Made by a program: the position numbers and the translations under genes. The notes under the pieces were generated by a model. The model was not told where the DNA came from, ran no database searches, and saw only the letters and a list, made by a program, of their open reading frames with translations. From Bacteroides_D sp963546395 (GTDB taxonomy: Bacteria > Bacteroidota > Bacteroidia > Bacteroidales > CAJPTX01): a DNA stretch of 64,000 nt. Numbering within the stretch: the first letter of the stretch is position 1; every line of letters starts with the position of its first letter. This document shows positions 8,527 through 17,461 of this stretch, one piece after another. The stretch spans positions 20,323 to 84,322 of the forward strand of contig CAUUMS010000008.1 in NCBI GenBank assembly GCA_963546395.1, read 5' to 3'.

Positions 8527-9502
8527 ACACCTTGTTGAGCATCTCCTGGTACTCTCGCTCCAGCTGACTATTGATCGTAACTCCTCCGCCGCTATGGTAG
8601 ATTAGCCCCTCTGCTGTCTGCTCAATAAAGCGTATCAGCACGGCAGAGTCAAGCCGTTCGCCGTCGAAGTAGCCGCACACGCCGGTATAGAATCGCCGTG
8701 CACCCAACTCAAGCGACTCGATGTGCTGGTAGGCGAACTCTCGTGGATATCCAAGAATGCTTGCCCCCGGGAGCAGATCGGCCAAGAGATGGCCTAACTT
8801 CGATCGCCAGTCGGCTCCCACGTGTCCGGCTACCTCACTGCTCACGGCCAAGAGATCCTTTGCCCCGGTGCGTATACGCTCCACGTAGCGGTAGCGCACG
8901 GTTTCAATCTGGGTGGCAATTCTGGACAAATCCTCCCTGAGCATCTGCACGGCCATCGCATGCTCATCGACCTCCTTGGGATCATTGAGGATACGCTGCT
9001 CAGCATCCGGCAAATGGGCCTCGATGGTTCCCTTCATGGGGAATGAGCGTATCGTATCATCTGCAATGCGCACGAATGGTTCAGGGGAGAACACTGTGAA
9101 CAGTCCTGCGACATGCATGCGGTACATCGCCTGCGTGCGATAGAATATATCACGCAAAGAGAGGTTGCACTCGATACGAGTGGGACAGGTGAAATTGACG
9201 TATGTGAGGCTGCCCGCCCGCATGAGATCCATGAGGCGAGTAAAGCGCACTGCGTAGTCAGCCAACGGGACAGGATGCTTTGCGAGCGTGAATGGCAAGC
9301 TGTCTAATGGCTGAGCCGCACTCCCCAAGTTGCTTACTGTGGGGAAAGCGTACAGGATGTCATTCTCGTGCGTGCCACAAAGCTCACACACGGCCTTCTC
9401 GGCCTTAAAGTCGATGGCGAAAATGAATGGTTTGCGCTCCTCGCCCCACCGATTCATCCGCTCGATCCACTGCTCCTTACTGCAAAGCAATCCATTACTC
9501 AT
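8510..9502 (-). CDS. pabB: Aminodeoxychorismate synthase component I
   Basis: With a glutamine amidotransferase subunit (not in this window) it converts chorismate to aminodeoxychorismate for p-aminobenzoate. The 330 residues correspond to the C-terminal chorismate-binding domain without the usual N-terminal extension. Conserved segments include FSPEPFVRI, SFPMKGTIEA, DPKEVDEHAM(A), AGHVGADW and GVCGYFDG. The start is put at MSNGLLCSKEQW; earlier in-frame Mets would lie inside or upstream of the promoter box TACCTTTG at 9510-9517. That box is only 7 bases from the ATG, so the message may be leaderless. pabC overlaps its end. Confidence 0.92.
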   Translation of the reverse strand: MSNGLLCSKEQWIERMNRWGEERKPFIFAIDFKAEKAVCELCGTHENDILYAFPTVSNLGSAAQPLDSLPFTLAKHPVPLADYAVRFTRLMDLMRAGSLTYVNFTCPTRIECNLSLRDIFYRTQAMYRMHVAGLFTVFSPEPFVRIADDTIRSFPMKGTIEAHLPDAEQRILNDPKEVDEHAMAVQMLREDLSRIATQIETVRYRYVERIRTGAKDLLAVSSEVAGHVGADWRSKLGHLLADLLPGASILGYPREFAYQHIESLELGARRFYTGVCGYFDGERLDSAVLIRFIEQTAEGLIYHSGGGVTINSQLEREYQEMLNKVYVPVL

Positions 9503-9509
9503 AGCGGGG

Positions 9510-9517
9510 CAAAGGTA
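9510..9517 (-). promoter_or_regulatory. Promoter -7 box TACCTTTG for pabB
   Basis: A perfect TAnnTTTG box ends only 7 bases before the pabB ATG, predicting a very short or absent leader. Confidence 0.5.
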
Positions 9518-9666
9518 GTGCAAGAACACGTTCATTGTCCCTTTAAAGGCTCGCCATTTTTCACGCCTATATGTGCCGTATCTCGGCGCTAACCATGAAT
9601 TGCGCAGAGAACACCCCATAGGCAAACCTAGTGGAGCCGGTAACCCGATGGTCCCTGCGCACGACA

Positions 9667-9707
9667 AAAGAGGGGCTCGCGGTGCTAAGCACCGCGAGCC
9701 CCTCTTT
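9667..9707 (-). terminator. Strong terminator after the T9SS surface protein gene
   Basis: A perfect 19-base stem (9667-9685 with 9689-9707) with a 3-base loop. On the minus strand it is followed by TTTT, 35 bases after the stop of the 1527-residue gene. A- and T-rich ends on both sides could let it act in both directions. Confidence 0.9.
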
Positions 9708-9741
9708 CCGTGAGCCCTGAAGGGTTTTACATCAGAACTGT

Positions 9742-12700
9742 CTACAGGCGCACGACTCGGCGCACTGTGGTTGTACCATCGACGAACTGCACTCGCAGCA
9801 AGTACACCCCTGAGGGGATGTTACCTACCCGTACAGTGCCATCGCCCCAGGGCTGCTGTAGCAGCACCTGACCACTCACCGTGAACAGTTGCACCCTCGT
9901 TGCACCAGTAGCATTCACGCGCAGCACATCGGCGAAGGGGTTAGGATGAACATCCACCGGGTGAGCATTCTCAACCGACGTGATATTGTCGGAAACGAAT
10001 ATCGCCTTAATGGTGGTGTTGTCCTTCACAACCCAGGTGAACTTATCGTTGCTCTCGCGAACGGTGTCCACATTCTTAGTTGTGGCGATGATCCCTTGCA
10101 GGCGAGCACCTCTCCCGGGGGTAGGCTCCATGGTCAATTCTGTCCCTGCCGTCACAAGCATACCATCGAAAATGGCATTGCCACCATCCATAACGGACAA
10201 CTGTCCATCCCCTTCCACGAGGATATACACGTTGAACATTTCGGCATCACGGCGTTCGAACGTCGCACGCAGAGTCACATTTGCCGGAGGCATCACGAAT
10301 GCCCCACCATCGATGGTCACCCACTCGCTCGTACCCTCAGCTTGGTACGCAAGGCTACCCTCTACGAATGCGTAGCCCGGCTTACGTGTGTAGTCCACCG
10401 TGACCTTCTCATCCACAAAGGGCTTAATATTGCTCGGTTGCAAATTACCGCCCTCTATCCCCTCGAGGATGCGCACCTCATACTTCTTCGGCCTGAATGT
10501 CCCGCGCACGTCGATAGAGTAGTTCGGCATCTTCCCAAGGATCACCTTGTCCCCCTGCGGAGTCAAATCATCGGTGCGCCACAGGCTCTGCCCGCGCTGC
10601 GTGTACTGTATCGAGCCGAAATCGAAATCGTAACCCGGATCCGCCCGCTTCACCGTGAACGTGATCGGGGTGTTAGCGATGACATTCGCCCATGGATCAG
10701 CCGCTATCTCGCCGTGCTCCAGCTTCATCACGAAGACGCTATTTCCCGTCGGAGTCACATCCGCAGTAACCTCTACGCTAGCATCAGGCATAGTGAATTG
10801 GCGGTTGGTGATGGGGTGCCAGATCCCAGGAGCAGCCCCACGAGGCAGCTCTCGGTAGCGGGCCGTATTCCAGGCCACCTCCCAGTGTGGATCCATTGGA
10901 TCTACCCCGTAGGAGAGTCGCACCGGATGACCTACCGGTACATTCGACACGATGTCGGCCGTCATACGCCCGTGCGCTATCGTGAAGATGATGTTATTCC
11001 CCGTGGAGTTGAATTCGGCCGTTAGCTCTACGTCCGCATCCGGCATGGTGAACTCATACTCGTTGGTGCCCACCTTCTGGAGCGACTGAGGCGAACCGCT
11101 GGGTAGCACCCTAAATTTGAGCGACGTGGGCCGTAGCTCGTAGTCGGCATCAGGTGTCGGAACCACCTTCACCCGCATGTCCGCCGGCACGTTGTTCATG
11201 CGTGGCTGCACTGTGAGCGTACCGTGCTCGACCGTATTGGAGATGGTGATGCTATGCCCCGAGGCCTCAAAGGCACCTCGGATCTCGATATCGTAGCAAG
11301 GCATCCTGAACGAGCGCACACGTGGATCGATGGGTACGGGTGCCGCTCCAGGCTTATTCGCCTCCACGTACTCCAGTACGCGGGCCACATAGCCGATCTC
11401 CGGAGCGAGAGAAAGCGTAACCACAGCCCCCGTCTTCACATTGGTCACCCCTGGCGATTCCACACGAATAGTACCGCCATTAGCAGGCTGTTTCACCGTG
11501 ATAGTGTGATCGGTAGGCTCGAATTCAGCCGTCAGCACCACCGACTCGTTGGGCATGTTGAACTTCCACTCCTTCTCCTCACCAGTAGGAGTAGAAATCG
11601 GCGTGCCAGGGGCCGTTTCCGGCTCAGAGGCCTTGCGGTACCGCAGGGTTCCAGCCTTGTAGGTAAACCCGCAATCCTCAGCCACCTTCACCTTCACCTC
11701 GGCACCCGCCGTCAGATTGTTGTTCTTATCGGGCGTAAGCGTGCCACCATCCAGATTCTCCACGGTAACCGAGAGACCTGCTGTCAACTCAAACTCACAG
11801 CATAGCTCCACGTCATTGTTTGGCATCACGAACGTACCACCATCCGCGATGGCTGTGCCATTCCACTTCAGCGTGCCCGCCTTCAGCACATACGGCTTAC
11901 CACCAGGCCCAGGCGCTGCCTGCGGACGAGCATTCACAATGATCCTATCCCCCGTGCGGAATGGGCCACTGGCCGGTATCGTCACGATGTCCCCGTTCGT
12001 CATGCTCGAGCACTTCGTAATCTTATGCACCTTCCCCACAAAGCGGGCGAACACCTTAACGCTGTAAGCCGGCATCTGGAATGTGTTTGATGGGTCGGTA
12101 ATCGGCACAAAATCTGCCGTTGGGTCATCCAACTGTTGGTAGCGCAGCGAGCCCGGCTCTAGTTCGTAGCCGCTCATCGGGGCCACCACAAGCTGCACCT
12201 GCGTACCAGCCTCTACGTTTTCTTTCGGCGCAGCCGTCAGCGTGCCCTGCCCCTCAGGTGCGCACACCACCTTCAGCTTCTCCGGCTCGAACTCACCCGT
12301 GATGGTAACATCGTCATCAGGCATCTCAAACTTCATGTCCTGAATATTCTGAGCACTGCCCGCTTGCGTGTCCTTCTTGAACTTCAGGCTCCCCTCCTTG
12401 AACGAGTACCCTGGATGCGGTGTCACCTTCACCTTCACGGTGTAGCCCTTGTCACACACCCCGAGCGGCGGATCGATTATCTCTATCGTCCCATGCGGAG
12501 AGCTACCCACCGTCGCCACGTAGGCATCCAGACTGAGGTTGTACCACTTATTCGTGGTGTTGTCGTACCCCTTATCGGCCTTGTACAATGCTTTCGCCTG
12601 CTCACGCTCGGCACCCCGCTTCAGCGGTATGCCATCCTCGCCCAGGAAGGCCAGGAAACGAGGCTTATTGTCAATGACCCTTTGCTTGGGATCCTTAAAG

Positions 12701-14325
12701 ACGTTGATATTCGCCTCGGGCACAGCCTTAGCGGGCAGACCCAGCACAGAGAAGGCATCTGCATGGTACACACCCAGCAAGCTCTGCTCGCCCAAACGCT
12801 TCGCAGACGGGAGCAGGATGCTCGTCGCTCGGTACGCACCCCTAAAGAATCGTGGCGGAACCTTCTCCACACCCCACAACAAATACCGGGAAAGCTTGCG
12901 CCATTCATTGGAAAACCATGTCCAGCCGATTAGTCTAGGCATAAAGCACTTGACTCCCTTGTGAATGGTAAAGTCGGTCATGTTTCGGAATAATACGATA
13001 TACCTCCAATCCATCGGCCGGAACTCACCCTCTATAACCTCTACACGCTCAGCCAACTCCCACAGCGTAGTCTCCCCGGGATGGCTCTTGGTGTACGCAC
13101 TAACGATACCATCGATACTATACCCCTCCAACTCTATGGTACCATTGACTCTAATCTTTAGCCTATTCAACTCAATGTCGGCACGCACCAACACCTCGGC
13201 ATCGGGCATGGTGAACACCTGGTTCGCCGGATCTATATCTTTCTCCTTCTTGACCCCGCCCTCGGTGTACTCAATCCACAGTCGCTTGATTCGCCATGTC
13301 CAGTCGGGCTCCACCACAAGCTGCACCTGCTCGCCCGCCATGGCCATATGCGACGGCACCGAGAACGACGGGAAATTCGCTGTATGCTGAATAGCAGCAA
13401 AGCGGATGGGGTGAATCTTAGCATCCTTCGCCTCATTCCCCTGGAGCCCTATCACGTACCAGCCACACCACTTGCCATCCTTAAAATTCTTCGTGTCATT
13501 CTTATACTTAGCAGCCGCATTCATCAGCGGGCCACCCTGGAGGGGCTGCCCTTGCTCATCCACAATGCGGAGGTAGCGCGAGGTGGGACACCCCTCGAAT
13601 ATAGCCTCTCGAGCACCATCGGGCACCGTCGTCCCTAGCTCGAGAAGCGAAAAATTCTCGCATCCCTGAAAGTGCTGCCCCTGCTCCTTGAGATCCGTCA
13701 ACTTGGGCGCCGTGAAGCGCACCATGTTCCGGCATCCCTGGAATGCGTTAGAGCCCATTGTCTTGAACTTGAGGAACTTGGCCTCATGCAGGCTATACCT
13801 ATCCGATGCCGCAAAAGCCTCCTCACCGCACTTCTCCATGTCGGGGAAATCGAGTGCTTGCAATCCGCCGTAGAACGCAAATCGCGATACGTACTTGAGC
13901 TTGCTAACCTTACAGATGGAGAGATAGTTCGACCCCAGTCTTCCTTCCGACTTATTCGTCACCAGCGGATCAGGCATATCCTGCACACTCGTCACCGTAG
14001 GCAAAACGGTGAACTCATACAGGTTCAGCACGCGTCCCTTGGCCCCATTCCTATTGCGGAGCCAAAGCCAATCATCCGTCCGAATACGACCCGTCTGCAC
14101 CTCAATGCGTGAGACAAGATGGAGCTTGCGCTTCTTGTACATGTCATCAAACGCATCTTGCAACGTGTTCCCCGAGAAATTGATCCACTGCACGTGCCCC
14201 GGCTTCCCCTCAACGGGGGTCTGATACCTACCGGCAACCTGCCCCAGGCCCACCCTAGCACCTGCGAGCAAGATGGCTCCCAGCAATGCGAGCCCCACAA
14301 ATCTCCGCATAACGTGTTTCATCAC
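9742..14325 (-). CDS. T9SS-exported BspA-like surface protein with InlB-type repeats
   Basis: A 1527-residue secreted protein. It starts with a signal peptide (MMKHVMRRFVGLALLGAILL...), followed by BspA-type leucine-rich segments (about 90-260, with GSNAFQGCRNM and IFEGCPTSR, and again about 470-560). A long tract of about 80-residue modules follows. Each module ends in a motif such as FTMPDAxVxxTAEFEP; I count ten copies with the core 'MP' plus one degenerate copy. This resembles the divergent InlB B-repeat. The last 85 residues, from NPFADVLRVNATGATRVQLF to a basic RRVVRL end, are a type IX secretion sorting domain, so the protein is likely attached to the cell surface. It stands alone, with a strong terminator. 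A role in adhesion is an inference from family members. Confidence 0.9.
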   Translation of the reverse strand: MMKHVMRRFVGLALLGAILLAGARVGLGQVAGRYQTPVEGKPGHVQWINFSGNTLQDAFDDMYKKRKLHLVSRIEVQTGRIRTDDWLWLRNRNGAKGRVLNLYEFTVLPTVTSVQDMPDPLVTNKSEGRLGSNYLSICKVSKLKYVSRFAFYGGLQALDFPDMEKCGEEAFAASDRYSLHEAKFLKFKTMGSNAFQGCRNMVRFTAPKLTDLKEQGQHFQGCENFSLLELGTTVPDGAREAIFEGCPTSRYLRIVDEQGQPLQGGPLMNAAAKYKNDTKNFKDGKWCGWYVIGLQGNEAKDAKIHPIRFAAIQHTANFPSFSVPSHMAMAGEQVQLVVEPDWTWRIKRLWIEYTEGGVKKEKDIDPANQVFTMPDAEVLVRADIELNRLKIRVNGTIELEGYSIDGIVSAYTKSHPGETTLWELAERVEVIEGEFRPMDWRYIVLFRNMTDFTIHKGVKCFMPRLIGWTWFSNEWRKLSRYLLWGVEKVPPRFFRGAYRATSILLPSAKRLGEQSLLGVYHADAFSVLGLPAKAVPEANINVFKDPKQRVIDNKPRFLAFLGEDGIPLKRGAEREQAKALYKADKGYDNTTNKWYNLSLDAYVATVGSSPHGTIEIIDPPLGVCDKGYTVKVKVTPHPGYSFKEGSLKFKKDTQAGSAQNIQDMKFEMPDDDVTITGEFEPEKLKVVCAPEGQGTLTAAPKENVEAGTQVQLVVAPMSGYELEPGSLRYQQLDDPTADFVPITDPSNTFQMPAYSVKVFARFVGKVHKITKCSSMTNGDIVTIPASGPFRTGDRIIVNARPQAAPGPGGKPYVLKAGTLKWNGTAIADGGTFVMPNNDVELCCEFELTAGLSVTVENLDGGTLTPDKNNNLTAGAEVKVKVAEDCGFTYKAGTLRYRKASEPETAPGTPISTPTGEEKEWKFNMPNESVVLTAEFEPTDHTITVKQPANGGTIRVESPGVTNVKTGAVVTLSLAPEIGYVARVLEYVEANKPGAAPVPIDPRVRSFRMPCYDIEIRGAFEASGHSITISNTVEHGTLTVQPRMNNVPADMRVKVVPTPDADYELRPTSLKFRVLPSGSPQSLQKVGTNEYEFTMPDADVELTAEFNSTGNNIIFTIAHGRMTADIVSNVPVGHPVRLSYGVDPMDPHWEVAWNTARYRELPRGAAPGIWHPITNRQFTMPDASVEVTADVTPTGNSVFVMKLEHGEIAADPWANVIANTPITFTVKRADPGYDFDFGSIQYTQRGQSLWRTDDLTPQGDKVILGKMPNYSIDVRGTFRPKKYEVRILEGIEGGNLQPSNIKPFVDEKVTVDYTRKPGYAFVEGSLAYQAEGTSEWVTIDGGAFVMPPANVTLRATFERRDAEMFNVYILVEGDGQLSVMDGGNAIFDGMLVTAGTELTMEPTPGRGARLQGIIATTKNVDTVRESNDKFTWVVKDNTTIKAIFVSDNITSVENAHPVDVHPNPFADVLRVNATGATRVQLFTVSGQVLLQQPWGDGTVRVGNIPSGVYLLRVQFVDGTTTVRRVVRL

Positions 14326-14465
14326 TATTCGTCGCTTATCGGCCTATCTGTTTCACAAGTACACTCCTTACCTCCATTCACACACACCAAGTGCACCCCC
14401 ACGCAGGGACTGCACCTCGGACGTGCTCCCGGGGAGGCATCTCACGATCCCCTACACATCCCCTT

Positions 14466-14482
14466 GCACACTATACGTGTGC
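14466..14482. promoter_or_regulatory. Small palindrome upstream of the T9SS gene
   Basis: GCACAC-tatac-GTGTGC is a 6+5+6 perfect inverted repeat about 140 bases before the start of the surface-protein gene, in an otherwise empty gap of about 260 bases. It could be an operator; there is no other support. Confidence 0.25.
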
Positions 14483-14589
14483 TGCCTAAAGATTGTTACC
14501 ACTCCGTCCCCCGCTAATTGACGGAGGTCGTCTAAGCTGGGGTGTACGTCGTGCTATGTCGTGTCACGCACGCATTAGTTGGAGCACTC

Positions 14590-15507
14590 TCACTCCCAGC
14601 GGGTCCTATCTACCCGTCCTTCCACTCTCGCCTCTAGCGAATCGGGCAGCAACGGGAAGAAATCGAGCCCCGTGAACCGCTCCAGACTATCCACTGAAAT
14701 CATAAATGCGTTTGGCTCCTTAAGGGATGCCATGTGCGGTATGGCGTAGGCCACTGCCTGCCACTCATTGCCGTGGCGCACCAGCAAGGCCTTGTAAAAA
14801 TGGGTTGGCACCGCAATGGGCGGATACCCGATGTGCCCCCTATCGCCCTGGTGAAAGTAGGGCCCCGTGGCCACGTACACCTCATCGCCACGCATGGCGA
14901 TGCGCCGCACCCGCTCCTCGAGCTTTTTCCAAATGCCACGATTGAAGTTGGGCAGCTGCGGTGAAATGTTGGTGAAATAGTAGCTCTCACGCATGGCCTG
15001 TGAGCTCCCCACCATGTCGCCTGCCGGGGCTAGATGCCCCTTGTCATAGCCTGAGTGACGGTAGTCGTCATTGTTCACCGTGGGGTTACGCACCGCAGGG
15101 TCAGGCTTAAAGCGTCCCGCCTCTCGCGTCACCACCTTCAGCAGCTTATCCTGCGTCAGGCGGTAAGCCACCCATCGGGCCTGCTGCCACTCGGGCGAGT
15201 ACGCCACCGTGTAGGCCGCATGGTAGATCTTCTGGCACTCGGCTCCTTCGCCCAGGGGCTCTTCCAGGTAGCGCAAACTGGCCAGCACCTCGGGTGCTGC
15301 CGTCTGCTGCGCCCCATCCCATGTGGAAGTTTGAGCGGAAGCGGTAGACTCTCCCGTCCAGGTGAGCGGCCTGCCTAGGACAAAGTTCGTGCCATACTGC
15401 TCGAACTTTTGGCGTCCCTCGCTCAGGCCCACCATGAGCTGAACGCAGCCCAGGCAAGCCACAGAGCATATGGCAGCCACAAACACCGCTCCCCGCAGGC
15501 GTAACAT
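14590..15507 (-). CDS. DNA/RNA non-specific endonuclease, lipoprotein
   Basis: A 305-residue member of the NUC1/EndA family, metal-dependent nucleases that cut DNA and RNA. The N-terminus has a lipoprotein-type signal with lipobox near CLGC (about residue 21), so it is probably anchored in the envelope. The catalytic region reads YRHSGYDKGHLAPAGDM (general-base His), followed by YYFTNISPQLPNFNRGIW, which holds the Mg-binding Asn. The usual DRGH is DKGH here, a substitution seen among family members. VYVATGPYF is also typical. It follows yidC by 18 bases. Nutrient scavenging of extracellular nucleic acid is the likely role. Confidence 0.9.
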   Translation of the reverse strand: MLRLRGAVFVAAICSVACLGCVQLMVGLSEGRQKFEQYGTNFVLGRPLTWTGESTASAQTSTWDGAQQTAAPEVLASLRYLEEPLGEGAECQKIYHAAYTVAYSPEWQQARWVAYRLTQDKLLKVVTREAGRFKPDPAVRNPTVNNDDYRHSGYDKGHLAPAGDMVGSSQAMRESYYFTNISPQLPNFNRGIWKKLEERVRRIAMRGDEVYVATGPYFHQGDRGHIGYPPIAVPTHFYKALLVRHGNEWQAVAYAIPHMASLKEPNAFMISVDSLERFTGLDFFPLLPDSLEARVEGRVDRTRWE

Positions 15508-15525
15508 GGCGCAAGCGTGCCTAGG

Positions 15526-17400
15526 CTACCTGCGATTGGCCCGTTGCTGCTGCTCCTTCTGCATCCGCTCCAGCCGCTCCAAAAAGCGCGACTTCTTGGC
15601 CGGCTTCTGGGCATTGCTCTGCAAGCGCAGGAAGAGCGCCTTCTCGTCTATCGTCCGCCGAATAATCAGCGTCTGAGCTATCGTAATCAGGTTGGCCAGG
15701 AAGTAGTAGTAGCTCAGCCCAGCCGAGTAGTCGTTGAACCACACCAGCATCATAATGGGCATCAGGTAGAGCATCATGAACTGCATGCTCTTCATCTGCC
15801 CACCCATATTGGCCGACTGCTTGAAGCTCATCAGCGATGTCACCAGCAGAGCTGCGGCCATCAGCAGCGTGAACAGGCTCACATGATCCCCGTAGAACGG
15901 GATGTTGAACGGCAAATTCAGCACCGAGTCATAGCTCGAGAGGTCATCGGCCCAGAGGAATGGTTCCTGCCGCAGCTCAAAGGAGGCGGGAAAGAAACGG
16001 AACATGGCAATCAGTATGGGGAACTGAATCAGCATTGGCAGACACCCGCCCAGCGGGCTAACCCCAGCCCGCTTGTAGAGCCCCATAATTGCCTGCTGCT
16101 TCTTCAGGGCATCCTCCTGCCGCGGGTACTTCTGGCTCAGCTCATCCACCATGGGTTTTAGCACCCGCATCTTAGCCTGGCTGGCATACGACTTGTACGT
16201 CAGTGGGAAAAGTGCAGCCTTAATCAGCAGCGTGAGCAGCAAAATGATGATCCCGTAGCTGTTAACCGCCCGACTCAGCCAGTCAAAGACGTTGATCACC
16301 ACGTACTTGTTAATCCAGCCAACCAACCATCCCCCCAGCGGCACCACGGCCTCATACCCCTGCCCATAGCTCCGGAGCGTCTTGTAGAGGTTGGGCCCCA
16401 GGTACAGCTCCAGCGCATGCGTCTCGTGGGCCTTCCCTTGGTAGGGTAGCATCAGCAGGGCCGAGAAATCCTTCAGGCAACCGGCCTCAGGACTCGTGGC
16501 CAGGGTGAATTCCGCCTGCCGAAATGAGCCCTCACCGTCCCCCTCATCCTGCTTGGCACGTAGTATGGCCGAGAAGAATTGCTCCTTGAAAGCTACCCAT
16601 TTCAGCCCCGTGGAGACGGTCTCCCGCACCAGCTCGTCTTTCTGGTGTATCTCCTCGTAGTCCCCATTAAATGCCTGGTAGGCGAGTAGCGTGTACTCGC
16701 TCTCCTTTTTGGCCCCTTTCTCCTGCTGCGGCGTTCGCATCGCCCACTCCAGATCCAGATACTGCTGGTTGGCTGCAATGTGCGAACGCATATTGTGCAA
16801 CGCTATGGTCAGGCCCACAGCGTACTCGCCGTAGGGTAGCGTGTAGACGTACTCGATGTACGCATCGGCCCCAGCCCACAGGCGCATGGCTAGGCGAGCC
16901 GTATCCCCAGGCTTTTCTGCCTTCAGCTGCGACTGCGCCAGCTGTGGCTCAAAGAGTGCATTATTGGTGGAGATCGCCGCTTGCTGCGACCAGAATCGGA
17001 GCCCAAAGGCATTGCCCTGGCCACGGAATATCCGCAATGAGTCGCCGTAATACGTGCTGTACTCGCGCAAGGTTGCCGATGAAATGCGCCCACCCCGGGT
17101 ATCTATCCCCAGCTGTAGCACATCGTTCCCCAGCGTCAGGGTCTGCTCCGCTATCGGTGTCGCCAGGCTATCGGGCAGCAAGGTCCCCATCTGCGCCAAC
17201 GATTGCGCGCTGTCCTGCTCAGCCTTATGGCGAAGCATCTCGGCCTCTTCCTCTGCCTTCCTTGAGGCCTCCACGGCAGCCAGCGAATCCCTCTGGCGCT
17301 GAGCCGCGGCCAGCTCTGCCTCCGAGGGGCGATTGAAGTAGGAGAACGCTATGACAATAGCGAAGATGAGGACGAGTCCGAGTATCGATTTTTTATCCAT
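15526..17400 (-). CDS. yidC: Membrane protein insertase YidC
   Basis: It inserts and folds inner-membrane proteins, alone or with SecYEG. The 624 residues are the long Gram-negative form: N-terminal transmembrane segment (MDKKSILGLVLIFAIVIAFS), a coiled Glu/Ala-rich stretch, a large periplasmic beta domain (about 80-340), then the conserved insertase core from about 370 with hydrophobic segments. Landmarks are KAALFPLTYKSYASQAKMR, AGVSPLGGCLPMLIQFPI and the basic C-terminal tail (KKSRFLERLERMQKEQQQRA). It lies 61 bases downstream of pyrG on the same strand, a common Bacteroidetes order. Confidence 0.98.
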   Translation of the reverse strand: MDKKSILGLVLIFAIVIAFSYFNRPSEAELAAAQRQRDSLAAVEASRKAEEEAEMLRHKAEQDSAQSLAQMGTLLPDSLATPIAEQTLTLGNDVLQLGIDTRGGRISSATLREYSTYYGDSLRIFRGQGNAFGLRFWSQQAAISTNNALFEPQLAQSQLKAEKPGDTARLAMRLWAGADAYIEYVYTLPYGEYAVGLTIALHNMRSHIAANQQYLDLEWAMRTPQQEKGAKKESEYTLLAYQAFNGDYEEIHQKDELVRETVSTGLKWVAFKEQFFSAILRAKQDEGDGEGSFRQAEFTLATSPEAGCLKDFSALLMLPYQGKAHETHALELYLGPNLYKTLRSYGQGYEAVVPLGGWLVGWINKYVVINVFDWLSRAVNSYGIIILLLTLLIKAALFPLTYKSYASQAKMRVLKPMVDELSQKYPRQEDALKKQQAIMGLYKRAGVSPLGGCLPMLIQFPILIAMFRFFPASFELRQEPFLWADDLSSYDSVLNLPFNIPFYGDHVSLFTLLMAAALLVTSLMSFKQSANMGGQMKSMQFMMLYLMPIMMLVWFNDYSAGLSYYYFLANLITIAQTLIIRRTIDEKALFLRLQSNAQKPAKKSRFLERLERMQKEQQQRANRR

Positions 17401-17461
17401 GCCGTGTAAACATACTCCGCCCGCAGGCGGGATAACAATGAAGGCCCTTGCCGTCTACCCT

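Noticed and set aside
9889..11025. 378-residue open frame on the plus strand
   Set aside because: It lies entirely antisense to the repeat-rich T9SS gene and its composition (His/Arg-rich, no motifs) is what the reverse strand of that gene gives.
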